Shown: positions 61,337-64,000 of the stretch, in pieces
How positions within the stretch are numbered: the stretch's first letter is position 1
Layout: every line of letters starts with the position of its first letter
Assembly (NCBI RefSeq): GCF_001014645.1
Contig: NZ_LASZ01000009.1
Location: forward strand, 100,095 to 164,094
Length of the DNA: 64,000 nt
Source of the DNA: Luteimonas sp. FCS-9
Lineage (GTDB): Bacteria; Pseudomonadota; Gammaproteobacteria; Xanthomonadales; Xanthomonadaceae
Reading direction: 5' to 3'
Position numbers and translations under genes: made by a program
The notes under the pieces: model-generated
Told to the model about the DNA's origin: nothing
The model's input: the letters and a program-made list of their open reading frames with translations, nothing else
The model's database searches: none

Positions 61337-61705
61337 TCACCGCGCCCGCAGCCACGCCTGTCCGTCGCCCGCGCATTCGGGCGTGAAGCCACGGACCTCG
61401 ACGCCCGGCATCAGCAGCCCTTCCAGCTCGGCGAGGCTTCGGATCCACAAGGCGTCGGCGATCACCGCGATCCGGTCGAAGCGCCGCACCGCGCGCAGCA
61501 GCGCCGGCAGGCGCGAGAACTCGACCGCGACCGCGCCGAAAGTCGGCAGGTCGACGTCGCGCACCCGGTAGAGCATCGTGCCGCCCTCGATGCCGTCGGC
61601 CGCCTCGACGAACGCGTCGATCAGTCCCGCCATCGCCTCCCGGTCGAACCGTCCGCCGATTTCGACGTCGACCCGGTCCGGCGCCACGCGGATCACGTTG
61701 AACAT
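61337..61705 (-). CDS. SpoIIAA-like (STAS-related) protein
   Basis: A 122-residue protein with the SpoIIAA-like/DUF3478 layout. VIRVAPDRVDVEIGGRFDREAMAGLIDAF is followed by TMLYRVRDVDLPTFGAVAVEFSRLPALLRAVRRFDRIAVIADALW and a C-terminal helix. Members are small cytoplasmic proteins of unknown role. The start is the ATG before FNVIRV, with GAGG upstream. Confidence 0.8.
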   Translation of the reverse strand: MFNVIRVAPDRVDVEIGGRFDREAMAGLIDAFVEAADGIEGGTMLYRVRDVDLPTFGAVAVEFSRLPALLRAVRRFDRIAVIADALWIRSLAELEGLLMPGVEVRGFTPECAGDGQAWLRAR

Positions 61706-61982
61706 GTGCGCCTCGCTGCCATCGTCACTGCGCACAGGCTAGGGGCGGCCGCGTCAACAGCGGGAGAACGGCGGGACGAACAGGCGCATCACCGATCCCG
61801 AACCGCCGGTTTCCCGGCGTGCGCCGCACGCAGAATCAGCGTCCCTCGCCCTGCGCCCCCAGCCGCTCAGCAACCTGCCCCGGTCGAGTAGCAGCATGCG
61901 GGGCCGCAATGCCGGGACTTCCCCGAGCGGCACCCGACGAGCGACCACGCCGCGATCCGCGTTCCGGTATCGACAGAACCGC

Positions 61983-62417
61983 TCACCGCCGCCACGCCAG
62001 CAGCAGCACGCCCGCGCCCACCAGGCCGATGCCGGCCCAGTCCCGAGGCGATGGCCGCTCGCCGAGCACCACCACCGCGAAGACGGCGACGAGCACGACG
62101 CTGAACTTGTCGATCGGCGCGACCTGCGAGGCGTCGCCGAGCTGCAGCGCGCGGAAGTAGCAGACCCACGATGCGCCGGTCGCGAGCGCCGACAGCACGA
62201 GGAACAGCAACGTACGTGGCGGGAGCTGCAGCGGATTGCTCCACTTGCCGGTCCAGGCGACGAACAGCGCGAGCACGACGAGGATCACCGCGGTGCGCAC
62301 CAGCGTGGCGAGGTCGGAGTCGACGCCCTGCAGGCCGATCTTGGCGAAGATCGCCGTCAACGCCGCGAACACCGCCGACGCGAGTGCCCAGCCTGCCCAG
62401 CCCATCGATCCGCTCAT
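61983..62417 (-). CDS. EamA/DMT-like membrane protein (four helices)
   Basis: A 144-residue protein with the single EamA unit. WALASAVFAALTAIFAKIGL, TAVILVVLALFVAW, LPPRTLLFLVLSALATGASW and a C-terminal DWAGIGLVGAGVLLLAW give four to five helices. Half-size EamA proteins are thought to dimerise. The substrate is unknown. GAGGCAGGCG precedes the ATG. Confidence 0.82.
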   Translation of the reverse strand: MSGSMGWAGWALASAVFAALTAIFAKIGLQGVDSDLATLVRTAVILVVLALFVAWTGKWSNPLQLPPRTLLFLVLSALATGASWVCYFRALQLGDASQVAPIDKFSVVLVAVFAVVVLGERPSPRDWAGIGLVGAGVLLLAWRR

Positions 62418-62429
62418 CGCCTGCCCTCG

Positions 62430-62802
62430 CCTGCGGGCGCGCCGCCCTTTCCGAGTATCGCGCGTGCGGGCGAGGCAGACGAGAAGACAAAACCAGGACC
62501 GGGCGTCTTCCACGTAGTCGCGCAGGGACTGGCTGAATTGCGCGAGCTCGGCGTCGGTGATCAGCCCCCGCAGGCACATGCCGGTGAACTGCATGGCCAA
62601 GGTGCGGCGCGAACTCCCGTTGAACAGCACTGCCACCTCCTTGTCTCGCTCGCGCAGCAGCGTAAAGGCCTCGACGCTCCCGATTCGAACCCTCGGCTGC
62701 CGGATCGCACAGCGCGCGCAGTTGTTCGAGCGTCTGCTGGTAGTGGCGGTCGAGTGCCCGCTTCCGGATCTCGCGGAACCGCGTCCAGTCCGATTCCTCC
62801 AC
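62430..62802 (-). pseudogene. Broken small cytoplasmic protein gene
   Basis: It begins GTG with MEESDWTRFREIRKRALDRH and runs DPAAE in one frame. A second frame continues VRIGSVEAFTLLRERDKEVAVLF and MQFTGMCLRGLITDAELAQFSQSLRDYVEDARS. The switch is at about 62680. The second frame then has no stop before the EamA gene, so a stop was also lost or lies beyond the frame change. Without the break it would be a helical protein of about 110-130 residues of unknown function. Confidence 0.65.
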
Positions 62803-62856
62803 GTCCTGGTCTCCCTGACGCTTCGACGGAAGCCGTCATGGTGCAGCGATTCCACG

Positions 62857-64000
62857 TCAGGACGCGCGCGCCAGCCGCCGCAGCAGCAGGGCCGCGAGGA
62901 GCGCTGCGACCAGGTTGCAGGCCATACCCGAAACGAATGCCTCGGCGTAGAGGTCGCGCGTCTCGCCGGTCGCGGCATCGGACAGCGTCGCACCGAACAG
63001 CATGCCGACCACCGCCACGCCGAACGCGGCGCCGACCTGCTGCAGCGTCGAGATCACGCCCGAGGCCATGCCCGCGTGCGCGGGCTCGACCGTGCCGAGC
63101 ACGAGGTTGAGCAGCGGCGTCATGATCAGGCCCTGCGCAGCGCCGACGACGACCAGCGCCGGGACCAGCGCCGGCGGCTGCAGCGCGCCGCCAGCCAGCG
63201 CCACCTGCGCGACCAGCCATGCCAGCGACGCCGCGTAGACCAGCGCGCCGGCCGCGATCGCCGCCGGCCCGAAGCGTGCGACGAGCCGCGGCGCCGACAG
63301 CGAGGCGACGACGAAACCAACGCTGCACGGCGCGAACAGCAGGCCCGCGGCCAGCGGGTCGAGGCCGAAGCCCGACTGCACCAGCAGCGCGAAGCACAGG
63401 AAGAACGAGCTCGACGTCGAGTAGACCAGCAGCACCAGCGCGCCACCGGTGGCGAAGCGTCGTTCGCGCAGCAACCGCATGTCCACCAGCGGCGCGCGGC
63501 CGCCGCGCCTGCGGCGTTCCTGGTGCACGGCGAACACGGCAAGCAGCGCGACGCCCGCCGCCAGTGCGGCCAGCGCCCAGGCCGGCCAGCCCCGCCCCGG
63601 CCCTTCGAGCAGCGGCACCAGCAGCAGGCCGAGGCCCGCGCTTGCCAGCGCGACGCCGCCCCAGTCCAGCGCCGGGCGCTGCGGCGCGTGCGACTCGGGC
63701 ACGAAGCGCGCCATGCCGATCGCGAGCAGGCCGATCGGCACGTTGATCAGGAAGATCGTGCGCCAGCCCAGCCGGCCGATATCGGCGTGCACCAGCCATC
63801 CGCCGAGCACCTGGCCGGCGATCGCGGCCAGGCCCAGGGTCATGCCGAGCAGGCCGAACGCGCGGCGCGCGGCGTCGCCCTCGAAGTGCACCCGGATCGA
63901 AGCGTAGACCTGCGGGAACAGCAACGCGGCCGCCAGCCCCTGCAGCACCCGCGCGGCGATCAACGACCCGGCGTCCGGCGCGAGGCCGCATAGCGCCGAG
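62857..64000 (-). CDS. DHA2-type MFS drug transporter, 5' end outside the window
   Basis: The C-terminal 381 residues of an EmrB/QacA-type transporter. The visible frame enters from the right edge with LCGLAPDAGSLIAARVLQGLAAALLFPQVYASI, the motif C region of the first half. GWRTIFLINVPIGLLAIGMARFVPES follows, as in 14-helix DHA2 carriers, then RLLRERRFATGGALVLL. MSGMACNLVAALLAALLLRR-like helices close the C-terminus. Export of drugs or small organic compounds is typical. The start lies beyond base 64000. Confidence 0.88.
   Translation of the reverse strand, partial: SALCGLAPDAGSLIAARVLQGLAAALLFPQVYASIRVHFEGDAARRAFGLLGMTLGLAAIAGQVLGGWLVHADIGRLGWRTIFLINVPIGLLAIGMARFVPESHAPQRPALDWGGVALASAGLGLLLVPLLEGPGRGWPAWALAALAAGVALLAVFAVHQERRRRGGRAPLVDMRLLRERRFATGGALVLLVYSTSSSFFLCFALLVQSGFGLDPLAAGLLFAPCSVGFVVASLSAPRLVARFGPAAIAAGALVYAASLAWLVAQVALAGGALQPPALVPALVVVGAAQGLIMTPLLNLVLGTVEPAHAGMASGVISTLQQVGAAFGVAVVGMLFGATLSDAATGETRDLYAEAFVSGMACNLVAALLAALLLRRLARAS

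Overview
The window reads as chromosome from a very GC-rich gammaproteobacterium of the Xanthomonadaceae/Lysobacteraceae (Luteimonas/Lysobacter/Xanthomonas-like). The basis is gene content (a Xanthomonas-type TonB-dependent receptor, LacI operators of the form TGRTAGCGCTAYCA, a glucuronoxylan locus laid out as in xanthomonads) and many copies of a REP-like palindrome with arms GTAGGAGCGCGCT and GCGCGCGAT. The species is not determined. No rRNA, tRNA, prophage, insertion sequence or CRISPR array was seen.

Left edge (1-8.3 kb): the 3' part of a DUF885 protein, then a molybdoenzyme module. A ModE-type regulator with a molybdate-binding-like domain diverges from an OFA (oxalate/formate-type) transporter, fdhD, an FdhF/YdeP-family oxidoreductase and a small winged-helix protein. 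A modular secreted pectate lyase (8.5-10.6 kb) and a small membrane protein follow.

Glucuronoxylan utilisation, half A (11.3-29.1 kb): a TonB-dependent receptor runs with a GPH-type sugar transporter, a GH43 enzyme and an aldose-1-epimerase on the minus strand. Divergently, a hexuronate-type MFS transporter leads GH10, GH115, uronate isomerase (uxaC), GH2 and a second GH10. Half B (47.8-60.9 kb): a minus-strand run aguA (GH67) - esterase - manD - GH43 - uxuB, the LacI regulator xylR diverging from aguA, and xylB-xylA. Together the genes explain oligosaccharide uptake, removal of (methyl)glucuronic acid (GH67, GH115), deacetylation, backbone and side-chain hydrolysis, glucuronate -> fructuronate -> mannonate -> KDG (UxaC, UxuB, ManD) and xylose -> xylulose-5-P (XylA, XylB). 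Four sites resembling one LacI operator lie at the three promoter regions that would drive all of this. KDG kinase and aldolase are not in the window.

The halves are separated by about 18 kb of unrelated genes: a YcxB-like protein, a pseudouridine synthase, a RIO-type kinase, a gluconolactonase-like lipoprotein, NAD-binding proteins, AraC/SDR and TetR/hydrolase divergent pairs, a mipA-two-component operon, a frameshifted serine hydrolase, crcB behind a fluoride riboswitch, and an araC-lysE-amidase stretch of plainer composition. The right edge (61-64 kb) has a SpoIIAA-like protein, an EamA-like protein, a broken gene and a truncated DHA2-type MFS transporter.

The most unusual signal is the placement of dispersed palindromic repeats inside the 5' coding ends of four secreted xylan enzymes (GH115, GH2, GH43, esterase). 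There the repeat is read in frame and forms the n-region of the signal peptide, in two cases also carrying a usable start codon. Other copies supply the stop codons of xylB and a tetR gene.
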